Source of the DNA: Ramlibacter sp.
Lineage (GTDB): Bacteria > Pseudomonadota > Gammaproteobacteria > Burkholderiales > Burkholderiaceae
NCBI GenBank assembly: GCA_014376915.1
Contig: JACMQP010000474.1
Span: forward strand, 1-7,528
Direction: 5' to 3'
Length of the DNA: 7,528 bases
Shown here: positions 1 to 6,190 of the stretch, piece after piece
Layout: each line of letters begins with the position of its first letter
Numbering within the stretch: the first letter of the stretch is position 1
Translations under genes and position numbers: made by a program
The notes under the pieces: model-generated
The model's database searches: none
The model's input: the letters and a program-made list of their open reading frames with translations, nothing else
Told to the model about the DNA's origin: nothing

Positions 1-489
1 CTGGACGACGGCATAAGGCATGCGCTCAAGTTCATCGCGCACGAAGCGCGCCACTTCGGCGTTGTAGGCAGTGGAGCCCCGCGCACCCCTGGCCACGCCG
101 GCGGCGATGGCGCGCACGGTCAGCCCGGAGAGCAGCTTGTCGGCCGGCTTCTCCTGCAGCTGCTGGATCTGGGCGGAGCGGCGCAATGCGTCGTCATAGC
201 GCCATTCCAGCATGTCGAGTTGCACCAGCACGCCCAGCAGCTGCCGGCGCGTGGCGAGTTCGGCGATGTCGTAGCCGGCCAGCGTAGCCTCCGTGTCGCG
301 CCGCACCGCCTGTGCCAGCACGGCAAAGCGCTGCGGATCGCGGACGACGGCTTCCAGTTCGCCCTGGACCGGATAGCTGAAGCGCGGCAGGTCGTCGGCG
401 CGCTCGACCCGCTTCGGGGTTTGCGCGAAGGCCGACGCCAGCAATAGCGCGCAAGCCAGCGCGCAAAGTGTCTTGTGTCGAATGGTCAT
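1..489 (-). CDS. Exported protein, N-terminal part (possibly S41-type peptidase), cut by the window edge
   Basis: An open frame of 163 codons starts at an ATG at 489-487 and stays open to position 1, so only the N-terminus is present. It begins with a classic signal peptide: basic start (MTIRHK), hydrophobic core at about residues 8-19, and an AFA|Q site predicting signal peptidase I cleavage after residue 22. The mature part contains DLPRFSYPV and a helical, TPR-like stretch (about residues 83-120: LVQLDMLEWRYDDALRRSAQ). From memory, this N-terminal pattern resembles proteins annotated as S41 (C-terminal-processing) peptidases; no catalytic region lies in the window, so the family call is tentative. 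It is the last visible gene of the transporter operon. The ATG lies 2 bp after the ATPase stop with GAGG immediately before it. An in-frame GTG at 495-493 would overlap the ATPase stop as GTGA and is an alternative start. Either arrangement suggests translational coupling. I am confident of an exported protein, not of its function. Confidence 0.6.
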   Translation of the reverse strand, partial: MTIRHKTLCALACALLLASAFAQTPKRVERADDLPRFSYPVQGELEAVVRDPQRFAVLAQAVRRDTEATLAGYDIAELATRRQLLGVLVQLDMLEWRYDDALRRSAQIQQLQEKPADKLLSGLTVRAIAAGVARGARGSTAYNAEVARFVRDELERMPYAVVQ

Positions 490-491
490 CC

Positions 492-2174
492 TCACGCAAT
501 GTGCGCAGCGCCATGCCAGCCGCGCGGAATCGCGGCCAGCAGCTGCTGGGTGTAGGGGTGGCGCGGGTTGGCATAGATCTCTTGCGAAGTGCCCCGCTCC
601 ACGATCTCGCCCTTGTTCATCACCAGGATGTCGTCGGCCATGTACTTGACCACCGCCAGGTCGTGGCTGATGAAGACATAGGTCAGGCCGAACTCCTCCT
701 GCAAGTCCAGCAGCAGGTTCAGCACGGTGGCCTGCACGCTGACGTCGAGCGCGCTCACGCTCTCGTCGCAGACGATGATCTCCGGCTGCATGGTCAGGCA
801 GCGCGCGATCGCGATCCGCTGCCGCTGGCCGCCCGAAAATTCGTGCGGATACTTGCCAAAGGCCAGCGCCGGCAGGCCGACTTTCTCCAGCCAGCCCAGC
901 GCCAGCCGGGCCCGCGCGTCGTCATTGGCGCCGATGCCGTGGATGCGCATCGGCTCCATCAGGATCTGGCCGACGGTGAAGCGCGGGTTCAGGCTGGCAT
1001 AGGGATTCTGGAAAATGATCTGGATCCGGCGCCGGTAGGGGCGCATCGACGCCGCGCCCAATGTCGCGAGGTCGGTGCCCTCGAACATGATCCGGCCGCC
1101 GGTGGCGTCCGTCAGGCGGGTGAGCATCATGCCGATGGTGGTCTTGCCCGAGCCCGACTCGCCCACCACGCCCAGCGTGCGGCCCTTGTGCAGGGTGAAG
1201 TCGGCGAGCTTGACGGCGTCGATCGTCTTGTGGCGGAACAGGCCGTCCTTGAGCCGGTACTCCTTGCGCAGGCCGATGACCTCGATCAGCGCCGGGCCGC
1301 TGGAGGCCACCGACTGGCGCTGCTCGCCGCTGACCGGCTTGTTGCCCATGATGTCGTCGATCACGGGCAGCCGGCGCGGCCTGGCATCCAGCGGCGGGCG
1401 GCAGGCCAGCAAGGCCTTGGTGTACGCATCCTTTGGCGCGCTGAAGATCTCGGCCACCGGGCCGGCCTCACGCACCTCACCATTGCGCATCACGATGACG
1501 TTGCGGGCGATCTCGCCGACCAGCCCGAGGTCATGGCTGATGAACAACACGCTCATCTTGTGGCGCTCCTGCAAGCGGGCCAGCAGGTCCACCACCTGGC
1601 GCTGCACGGTGACGTCCAGGGCGGTGGTCGGCTCGTCGGCAATCAGCAGCTTGGGTTCGCAGGCGATCGCGATGGCGATCATCACGCGCTGCTGCTGGCC
1701 GCCGGAGAGTTCGTGGGGATAGGAATCGAGCCGGGCACGCGGCTCAGGAATGCCCACTTCCTCCAGCAGCTCCAATGCCCGCTGGCGGGCCTGGCGCGAC
1801 GTCATCCCGGCGTGGACACGCAGCACCTCGGCGACCTGCTCGCCCACCGTGAACACCGGGTTCAACGAGCTCATGGGCTCCTGGAACACCACCGAGATGT
1901 CCTTGCCGCGCAGCCGCCGCATCGCCTCTTGCGGAAGCTTCAGCAGGTCGGTGCCGTTGTAGAGGACACGGCTGGCCGCATCAACTTCGGCGTTCCCGGG
2001 CAGCAGCCGCACGATGCTCATGGCGCTGACGCTCTTGCCGCTGCCGGATTCGCCGACCAGGGCGACGGTGCTGTTGGCGGGAACGTCGAAGCTGATGCCG
2101 CGCACGGCTTCGAAGCGTTCGGCGCCCATGCGGAATGCCACGCGCAGGTCGCGCACTTCAATCAATGAATTCAT
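492..2174 (-). CDS. Peptide-type ABC transporter ATPase with two fused nucleotide-binding domains
   Basis: A 560-residue cytoplasmic protein that would power peptide import by hydrolysing ATP. It joins the equivalents of DppD/OppD and DppF/OppF in one chain, as YejF and GsiA do. Domain 1 has Walker A GESGSGKS (41-48), Q-loop Q98, signature LSGGQQQR (156-163), Walker B with D180-E181 and switch H214. Domain 2 has Walker A GESGSGKT (338-345), signature FSGGQRQR (446-453), Walker B with D470-E471 and switch H504. Both sites therefore look catalytically complete. Domain 2 ends with the HPYTQQLLAAIP element typical of oligopeptide ATPases; domain 1 has the variant DAYTKALLACRPP and no cysteine cluster of the kind reported for some OppD/DppD proteins. 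Domain 2 reads DES where most relatives read DEP. The ATG lies 9 bp beyond the upstream permease stop and has AGGAA at 2185-2181, so this is one operon. GsiA- or Yej-type specificity cannot be told from the ATPase alone. Confidence 0.93.
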   Translation of the reverse strand: MNSLIEVRDLRVAFRMGAERFEAVRGISFDVPANSTVALVGESGSGKSVSAMSIVRLLPGNAEVDAASRVLYNGTDLLKLPQEAMRRLRGKDISVVFQEPMSSLNPVFTVGEQVAEVLRVHAGMTSRQARQRALELLEEVGIPEPRARLDSYPHELSGGQQQRVMIAIAIACEPKLLIADEPTTALDVTVQRQVVDLLARLQERHKMSVLFISHDLGLVGEIARNVIVMRNGEVREAGPVAEIFSAPKDAYTKALLACRPPLDARPRRLPVIDDIMGNKPVSGEQRQSVASSGPALIEVIGLRKEYRLKDGLFRHKTIDAVKLADFTLHKGRTLGVVGESGSGKTTIGMMLTRLTDATGGRIMFEGTDLATLGAASMRPYRRRIQIIFQNPYASLNPRFTVGQILMEPMRIHGIGANDDARARLALGWLEKVGLPALAFGKYPHEFSGGQRQRIAIARCLTMQPEIIVCDESVSALDVSVQATVLNLLLDLQEEFGLTYVFISHDLAVVKYMADDILVMNKGEIVERGTSQEIYANPRHPYTQQLLAAIPRGWHGAAHIA

Positions 2175-2180
2175 GGCCGG

Positions 2181-2185
2181 TTCCT
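2181..2185 (-). promoter_or_regulatory. Ribosome binding site of the fused ATPase
   Basis: AGGAA on the minus strand, 6 bp before the ATG at 2174. It overlaps the TAG stop of the upstream permease (2186-2184), which fits coupled translation and supports the chosen ATPase start. Confidence 0.6.
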
Positions 2186-3299
2186 AGCGCAGTTTCGGGT
2201 CCATCGCATCGCGCAGCGCATCCGTGAGGAGCGCGAAAGCGGTGACGAAAACAGCCATGAACGCGGTGGCCGCGACGAGCTGCCACCACTTGCCGAGCAC
2301 GAGTTCGGTCTGGGCCTCGTTGAGCATCGTGCCCCAGCTCACCATGTCGATCGGCACGCCCATGCCCAGGAAGGAGAGGATCACCTCCGCCTTGATGAAC
2401 GCCACCACGTGCAGGCTGAGCTGCACCAGCACCACGTGGCTGATGTTCGGCAGGATGTGGCCGAACATCCGCGCCAGATGTCCCGCGCCGATCGCTTCGG
2501 CGGCGCGCACGTACTCGCGCGAGCGGTGCTTGATGTACTCGGCGCGCACCAGCCGGTAGATGCTGGTCCAGCCCACCACGCCGAGGATGATCACCACCGG
2601 CGCGATGCCGCCCTCGAAGACCTTAGCCAACGGCCCAGACTTGAAGACGGCGGCGAGCGCGAAGATCAGCAGGATGTACGGCACGGCGGTGAAGACGTTG
2701 TAGATCCACTCCAGGAAGTCGTCCACCTTGCCGCCGAAGTAGCCCCCGAGGGCCCCCAGCACGGTGCCGATCAGCGTGGCGACGACGGCGGCGAAGATGC
2801 CCACCAGGATCGACACCTGCGCCCCCTTGATCGCCTTGGCAAGAACGTCCCGGCCGATGCGGTCGCCGCCGAACGGCAACGTGTCCTGCCTGACTTGCAC
2901 GACTGTCTTGATTTCGCCCGCACGCTTCGCCCACTGCGCGTAATAAGGTGCGAGCGGGTCGATGTCTGAGAGGTCGACGTTCGGGATCGTGGCTTCCTTC
3001 TCCTGGATCTTCTCCTTGGCATCCGCGCCCATCAAGGTGGGCGGTGCGAACGGGACACCCACCTCCTTCTGCCAGCCGGACGCCACCACCCCGAACTGCG
3101 CGAGCAGCACGAGCACGAGGAACAAGGCGACGACCACGAGCGAAACCATGCCGACCCGATCGCGCCGCAGTCGCGCCCATGCCTGCGCCCAGATGCCTGG
3201 CGAACGGGGCAGTTGCATGCTGAGGGAATCGGGGACGGAAACGCCTTCGATACCCGTGGGCGGAACGACGGCGCCCGCGATGCCGGGAACGGCGCTCAT
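2184..3299 (-). CDS. OppC/DppC/YejE-type ABC transporter permease
   Basis: A 371-residue inner-membrane protein, the second membrane subunit of the importer. A cytoplasmic N-terminal tail of about 48 residues leads to a first membrane helix (about 50-73). The transport domain opens with the family motif GGDRIGRDVLAKAIKGAQ (144-161, usually G-D-x-x-GRD) and has helices near 162-188, 201-219, 232-250, 287-310 and 337-360. The EAA coupling loop, which contacts the ATPase, is at about 262-285 (YVRAAEAIGAG...HILPN). At 371 residues it is longer than typical OppC/DppC (about 300). Part of the excess is a charged periplasmic loop of about 88 residues between helices 1 and 2 (74-161); part is the N-terminal tail. 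YejE (about 340) is closer in size. The ATG overlaps the upstream permease stop as ATGA (3299-3296), a typical coupling arrangement and the reason for choosing this start; Met28 is a possible internal alternative. Confidence 0.93.
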   Translation of the reverse strand: MSAVPGIAGAVVPPTGIEGVSVPDSLSMQLPRSPGIWAQAWARLRRDRVGMVSLVVVALFLVLVLLAQFGVVASGWQKEVGVPFAPPTLMGADAKEKIQEKEATIPNVDLSDIDPLAPYYAQWAKRAGEIKTVVQVRQDTLPFGGDRIGRDVLAKAIKGAQVSILVGIFAAVVATLIGTVLGALGGYFGGKVDDFLEWIYNVFTAVPYILLIFALAAVFKSGPLAKVFEGGIAPVVIILGVVGWTSIYRLVRAEYIKHRSREYVRAAEAIGAGHLARMFGHILPNISHVVLVQLSLHVVAFIKAEVILSFLGMGVPIDMVSWGTMLNEAQTELVLGKWWQLVAATAFMAVFVTAFALLTDALRDAMDPKLR

Positions 3300-4234
3300 T
3301 TGAAGACCACCCGGGGATCGACCAACTTGTAAAGCAGGTCGGTCACGAGATTGATTGCCATGGTGAGCACTGCCAGGTAAATGGTGACCGCCTGGATCAC
3401 GGGATAGTCACTGCGCCCGACGGCCAGGAACACCTCGCGGCCGAGGCCGGGCACGGAGAAGAAGACTTCGATCAGGAAGGAGCCGATGAACACGCCGGGC
3501 AGTTGCGTGGCCACGTTGGTGAGAATCGGGATCATCGAGTTGCGCAGCACGTGCTTGAACAGGATGGTGCGCTCGGGCACGCCTTTGGCCCGCGCCGTGC
3601 GCACATAGTCGTGGCCGATCTCGTCCAGGAAGAAGCTGCGATACAGGCGCGTGTTCGGCGCGAGGCTGACCAGTACGGCCAGGCCCACCGGCAGCGGCGC
3701 GTACACGGCGAGATTGGTCCAGACGCTGTTGCTCCAGCCCTGCACCGGGAACCATCCCAGGCGGAAGGCGAACAGGTACTGGCCGAGGATCACGTACACC
3801 AGGAAGCTGATCGACAAGGCGACGGTGGAGATCACCATCACGGCGCGGTCGGTGAGACTGCCCCGGACGTAAGCGACGGCCATGCCGCACGCGATGGCGA
3901 GCACCAGTTCGAGGATCATGATCGGGAACATGATCGTCAGGGTGGCGGGCAGGCGGGACGAGAAGATGTGGTTGACCGATTCCTTGGTCGCCCAGCTCTG
4001 GCCCCAGTCGAGGGTGACGACCTGCTTGACGAAGATCCAGAGCTGCTCCAGCACCGGCCGGTCCAGTCCGAGTTGCTTGCGGATCGACTCGATCTGCGCT
4101 GTGGACGCCTGCAGGCCGCCCAGGATTTCGGCCGGATCTCCGCCGAAGTATTTGAAGAGAAAAAAGATCAGCAGGATGACCCCGGCGAGGGTTGGAATCA
4201 TCTGCAGGACCCGCCTGGCAATGAAGGACAGCAT
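3296..4234 (-). CDS. OppB/DppB-type ABC transporter permease
   Basis: A 312-residue inner-membrane protein and first gene of the minus-strand operon. It forms the importer channel together with the next permease. It begins MLSFIARRVLQMIPTLAGV, the usual OppB/DppB opening (RR...IPTL), with helix 1 at about 9-28. It then has the family segment LDWGQSW (OppB has GDFGPSF) and the EAA coupling loop DYVRTARAKGVPERTILFKH (209-228), almost the OppB pattern RTARAKG. It ends in DPRVVFK, like the DP(K/R) ending of relatives. Its length matches OppB (about 306) better than YejB (about 364). The reading frame stays open upstream to an ATG at 4390, but that would add 52 low-complexity, arginine-rich residues and run into the divergent gene starting at 4362. 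The ATG at 4234 places the conserved N-terminus correctly and has AAAAAAGG 9 bp before it. A substrate-specific symbol is not justified. Confidence 0.93.
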   Translation of the reverse strand: MLSFIARRVLQMIPTLAGVILLIFFLFKYFGGDPAEILGGLQASTAQIESIRKQLGLDRPVLEQLWIFVKQVVTLDWGQSWATKESVNHIFSSRLPATLTIMFPIMILELVLAIACGMAVAYVRGSLTDRAVMVISTVALSISFLVYVILGQYLFAFRLGWFPVQGWSNSVWTNLAVYAPLPVGLAVLVSLAPNTRLYRSFFLDEIGHDYVRTARAKGVPERTILFKHVLRNSMIPILTNVATQLPGVFIGSFLIEVFFSVPGLGREVFLAVGRSDYPVIQAVTIYLAVLTMAINLVTDLLYKLVDPRVVFK

Positions 4235-4237
4235 CGG

Positions 4238-4249
4238 AAAAGGCCTTTT
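4238..4249. repeat. Perfect palindrome AAAAGGCCTTTT beside the permease start
   Basis: A perfect 12-bp palindrome centred between 4243 and 4244, starting 4 bp upstream of the OppB-type permease ATG. On the minus strand it supplies the purine-rich AAGG that probably serves as ribosome binding site, so a hairpin or a bound protein here could affect initiation. The stem is short, and chance is a reasonable explanation. Confidence 0.4.
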
Positions 4250-4280
4250 TTGGGGTCGCCGCGGTGGCGGAAACCCGGAT

Positions 4281-4292
4281 GTTAGGGATAAC
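4281..4292. promoter_or_regulatory. Operator-like inverted repeat GTTA-N4-TAAC
   Basis: GTTAGGGATAAC, two 4-bp arms around a 4-bp spacer, lies mid-gap between the divergent start codons. A central dyad in a divergent promoter region is a common place for a regulator to act on both operons. The arms are short, no regulator gene is visible, and I cannot assign it to a known regulator family. Confidence 0.2.
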
Positions 4293-4361
4293 CGCTCATG
4301 GCGGGTCTCTGGGCGCGCATTATGCTTGCGGCTTACGCGAACCTTATAGGTATTTCCAAGA

Positions 4362-6170
4362 ATGACTCCCAGCAAGTGGGCATTGGCCATCAGCCTGTGC
4401 CTGGCGTTGGGTGCCGCCTACCCGGCGAGCCCCCAGACACCGCCTCCTGAAAAAGTATTCCGTTACGCGTACCCGATCGCGGAAACCGGGTTCGACCCGG
4501 CGCAGATCAGCGACCTGTATTCGGCCATCGCCTGCGCGCACATGTTCGAAGCGCCGTACAGGTACGACTACCTCGCACGGCCAGCGAAGATCAGGCCGAA
4601 CCTCGCAGAGGCGATGCCGGAGGTGTCGCCCGATTTCCGCAGCTACACCTTCCGGCTGAAACCGGGCATCTACTTCGCCGACGACCCCGCGTTCGGCGGC
4701 AAGAAGCGCGAACTCACCGCGGCCGACTTCGTGTACACGGTCAAGCGCTTCTTCGACCCAACCAACAAGAGCCCCAACTACAGCGGGCTGGTCGAGGAGG
4801 GTTTGATCGGCCTGGACGCGCTTCGCAAGAAAGCCGAAGCCGGCGGGAAGTTCGATTACGACAGCGAGGTCGAAGGCCTGAAGGCGCTGGACCGCTACAC
4901 GGTTCACATCAAGCTCGCCAATTCGCGTCCGCGGTTCATCCACAACCTGGCCGATCCGTCGACGCTGGGCATCGTCGCGCGCGAAGTAATCGAGAAATAC
5001 GCTGACAAGACGATGGAACACCCGGTGGGTACCGGTCCGTTCGTGCTCAAAGCCTGGCGCCGCTCTTCGGAGATGATTTTCGAGCGCAATCCGGGTTATC
5101 GCGAGGCCTACTTCGACGGCGAACCGACGCCCGGCGACAAGCAGGCCGAGGCGATCGCCGCGCAGATGAAGGGCAGGCGCATACCGATGGTCGACAAGGT
5201 CATCGTCTCCGTGATCGACGAGCCGCAGCCGCGCTGGCTCGCCTTCCTGAACAACGAACACGACTTCATGGAACGTTTGCCGCAGAACTTCGTCACGCAG
5301 GCGATCCCGAACAACAAGCTCGCGCCCACCCTCGCGAAGCGAGGCATCCAGATGGCGCAGGTTCCGCTGTCGGATCTGACGATGTTCTATTTCCGCATGG
5401 ACGACCCGGTCGTCGGCGGGTACACCCCCGACAAGGTGGCCCTTCGACGCGCCGTAGGGCTGGCCCTGGACAACGAGGAGGAAGTGCGGCTACCCCGGCG
5501 CGGCCAGGCGATCGTGGCGCAAAGCTTCATCATGCCGAACACGTCGAGCTACGATCCGAAGTTCCGCACGGAAATGGGAACGTTCGACAAGGCACGCGCC
5601 ATCGCGCTGCTGGACATGTTCGGATACACCGACAAGAACGGCGACGGCTGGCGCGACATGCCGGACGGCAGCCCGCTGGTGCTTTACCTGGACACGCTGG
5701 GCCGCGCCGACTACCGCGAGCTTGACGAGGTGATGAAGAAGAACCTCGACGCAGTCGGCGTCAAGCTGGTGCTGCGGATCGGCCAGTGGCCCGAACAGCT
5801 CAAGGCCTCGCGGGCCGGCAAGCTGCAGATGTGGGGCTTCGGCGTGTCCGGCAGCTCGCCCAACAGCGGCGGCCTGCTCGAATACATGAACAGCAAGTCG
5901 ATCGGCCAGCAGAACCACTCGCGGTTCAAGAACGCCAGATTCGACGAGCTTTACCAGAAGCAGATGGTGATGGCGGACGGCCCGGAACGCGATTCGGTCA
6001 TCAAGGAGGCCAACCGCATCCTGGCCGTCTACATGCCCTACAAGCCGCGCGTGCACCGCATCGGCACCGACCTCTGGCAGCCGTGGACGTCCGGCTACAT
6101 GCGGCACCCGTTCTCGCGCGAGTTCTGGCAGTACATCGACGTCGATCCGTCCAAACGCCCCAATAAATAG
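4362..6170 (+). CDS. Periplasmic solute-binding protein of the peptide/nickel class (SBP_bac_5)
   Basis: A complete 602-residue protein, expected to capture a ligand in the periplasm and deliver it to the ABC permease pair encoded divergently. The N-terminus is a signal peptide (hydrophobic 6-19, probable cleavage near GAA|Y at 19/20 or a few residues later), followed by a proline-rich linker. The mature part follows the SBP_bac_5 plan: FDPAQISDLYS, then YTFRLKPGIYFADDPAFGG, the LTAADFVYTVKRFFDP block, EHPVGTGPFVLKAW (about 226-239) and a C-terminal lobe. It is longer than DppA or OppA (about 510-520 mature). DKNGDGWRDMPDG (424-436) has the acidic spacing of an EF-hand-like calcium loop. Near 492-501 the sequence GFGVSGSSPN aligns with DppA GWTGDNGDPD, so serine replaces the aspartate that binds a peptide amino terminus. 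The family call is firm and the ligand unknown. The ATG is favoured by the signal peptide although its ribosome binding site is weak. It is first in an operon with the next gene. Confidence 0.9.
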   Translation: MTPSKWALAISLCLALGAAYPASPQTPPPEKVFRYAYPIAETGFDPAQISDLYSAIACAHMFEAPYRYDYLARPAKIRPNLAEAMPEVSPDFRSYTFRLKPGIYFADDPAFGGKKRELTAADFVYTVKRFFDPTNKSPNYSGLVEEGLIGLDALRKKAEAGGKFDYDSEVEGLKALDRYTVHIKLANSRPRFIHNLADPSTLGIVAREVIEKYADKTMEHPVGTGPFVLKAWRRSSEMIFERNPGYREAYFDGEPTPGDKQAEAIAAQMKGRRIPMVDKVIVSVIDEPQPRWLAFLNNEHDFMERLPQNFVTQAIPNNKLAPTLAKRGIQMAQVPLSDLTMFYFRMDDPVVGGYTPDKVALRRAVGLALDNEEEVRLPRRGQAIVAQSFIMPNTSSYDPKFRTEMGTFDKARAIALLDMFGYTDKNGDGWRDMPDGSPLVLYLDTLGRADYRELDEVMKKNLDAVGVKLVLRIGQWPEQLKASRAGKLQMWGFGVSGSSPNSGGLLEYMNSKSIGQQNHSRFKNARFDELYQKQMVMADGPERDSVIKEANRILAVYMPYKPRVHRIGTDLWQPWTSGYMRHPFSREFWQYIDVDPSKRPNK

Positions 6171-6176
6171 ACCTCC

Positions 6177-6181
6177 AGGAG
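6177..6181 (+). promoter_or_regulatory. Ribosome binding site of the OppA-like gene
   Basis: AGGAG lies 9 bp before the ATG at 6191, inside the 20-bp gap after the preceding stop at 6168-6170. It fixes the start and is stronger than anything seen before the first receptor gene. The gap leaves no room for a terminator, so the two receptors are probably co-transcribed. Confidence 0.7.
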
Positions 6182-6190
6182 CCCCCAGCA

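Larger units (their letters stand above)
4235..4361. promoter_or_regulatory. Divergent intergenic region, probable promoters of both clusters
   Basis: These 127 bp separate the starts of the two outward-facing clusters and are the only place in the window for both promoters. The right part (about 4319-4357) is AT-richer than its surroundings and holds candidate core elements: TTGCGG at 4326-4331 and TATAGG at 4345-4350 on the plus strand, and CATAAT (4324-4319) or TATAAG (4348-4343) on the minus strand. None pairs with a partner at a good 16-18 bp spacing, so I do not fix a promoter. The plus-strand gene has no good Shine-Dalgarno sequence; the nearest is AGG at 4348-4350, 11 bp before its ATG. 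Two short palindromes within the gap are listed separately. Confidence 0.5.

Noticed and set aside
468..2168. A 566-codon open frame on the plus strand, opposite the fused ATPase gene
   Set aside because: It mirrors the ATPase gene, whose motifs are unmistakable. Its product is low-complexity (rich in H, Q, A, R, D) with no recognisable domain, as expected of antisense frames in GC-rich DNA.
4282..4299. TAGGGATAAC, resembling the first half of the I-SceI homing endonuclease site
   Set aside because: Only the first 10 of 18 bases match; the second half differs, and no intron, intein or engineered sequence is nearby. Chance match.
4235..4390. A longer start (ATG at 4390) for the OppB-type permease
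   Set aside because: It would add 52 arginine- and proline-rich residues before the conserved family N-terminus, swallow the whole intergenic gap and overlap the divergent receptor start.
4389..4400. Cys13 in the first receptor as a lipoprotein lipobox
   Set aside because: The preceding residues ISL end in leucine directly before the cysteine, which does not fit a lipobox, and the cysteine lies inside the hydrophobic core. A normal signal peptidase I site follows.
6171..6190. A terminator between the two receptor genes
   Set aside because: The 20-bp gap is filled by the ribosome binding site and shows no hairpin with a T-run. I found no convincing intrinsic terminator anywhere in the window.
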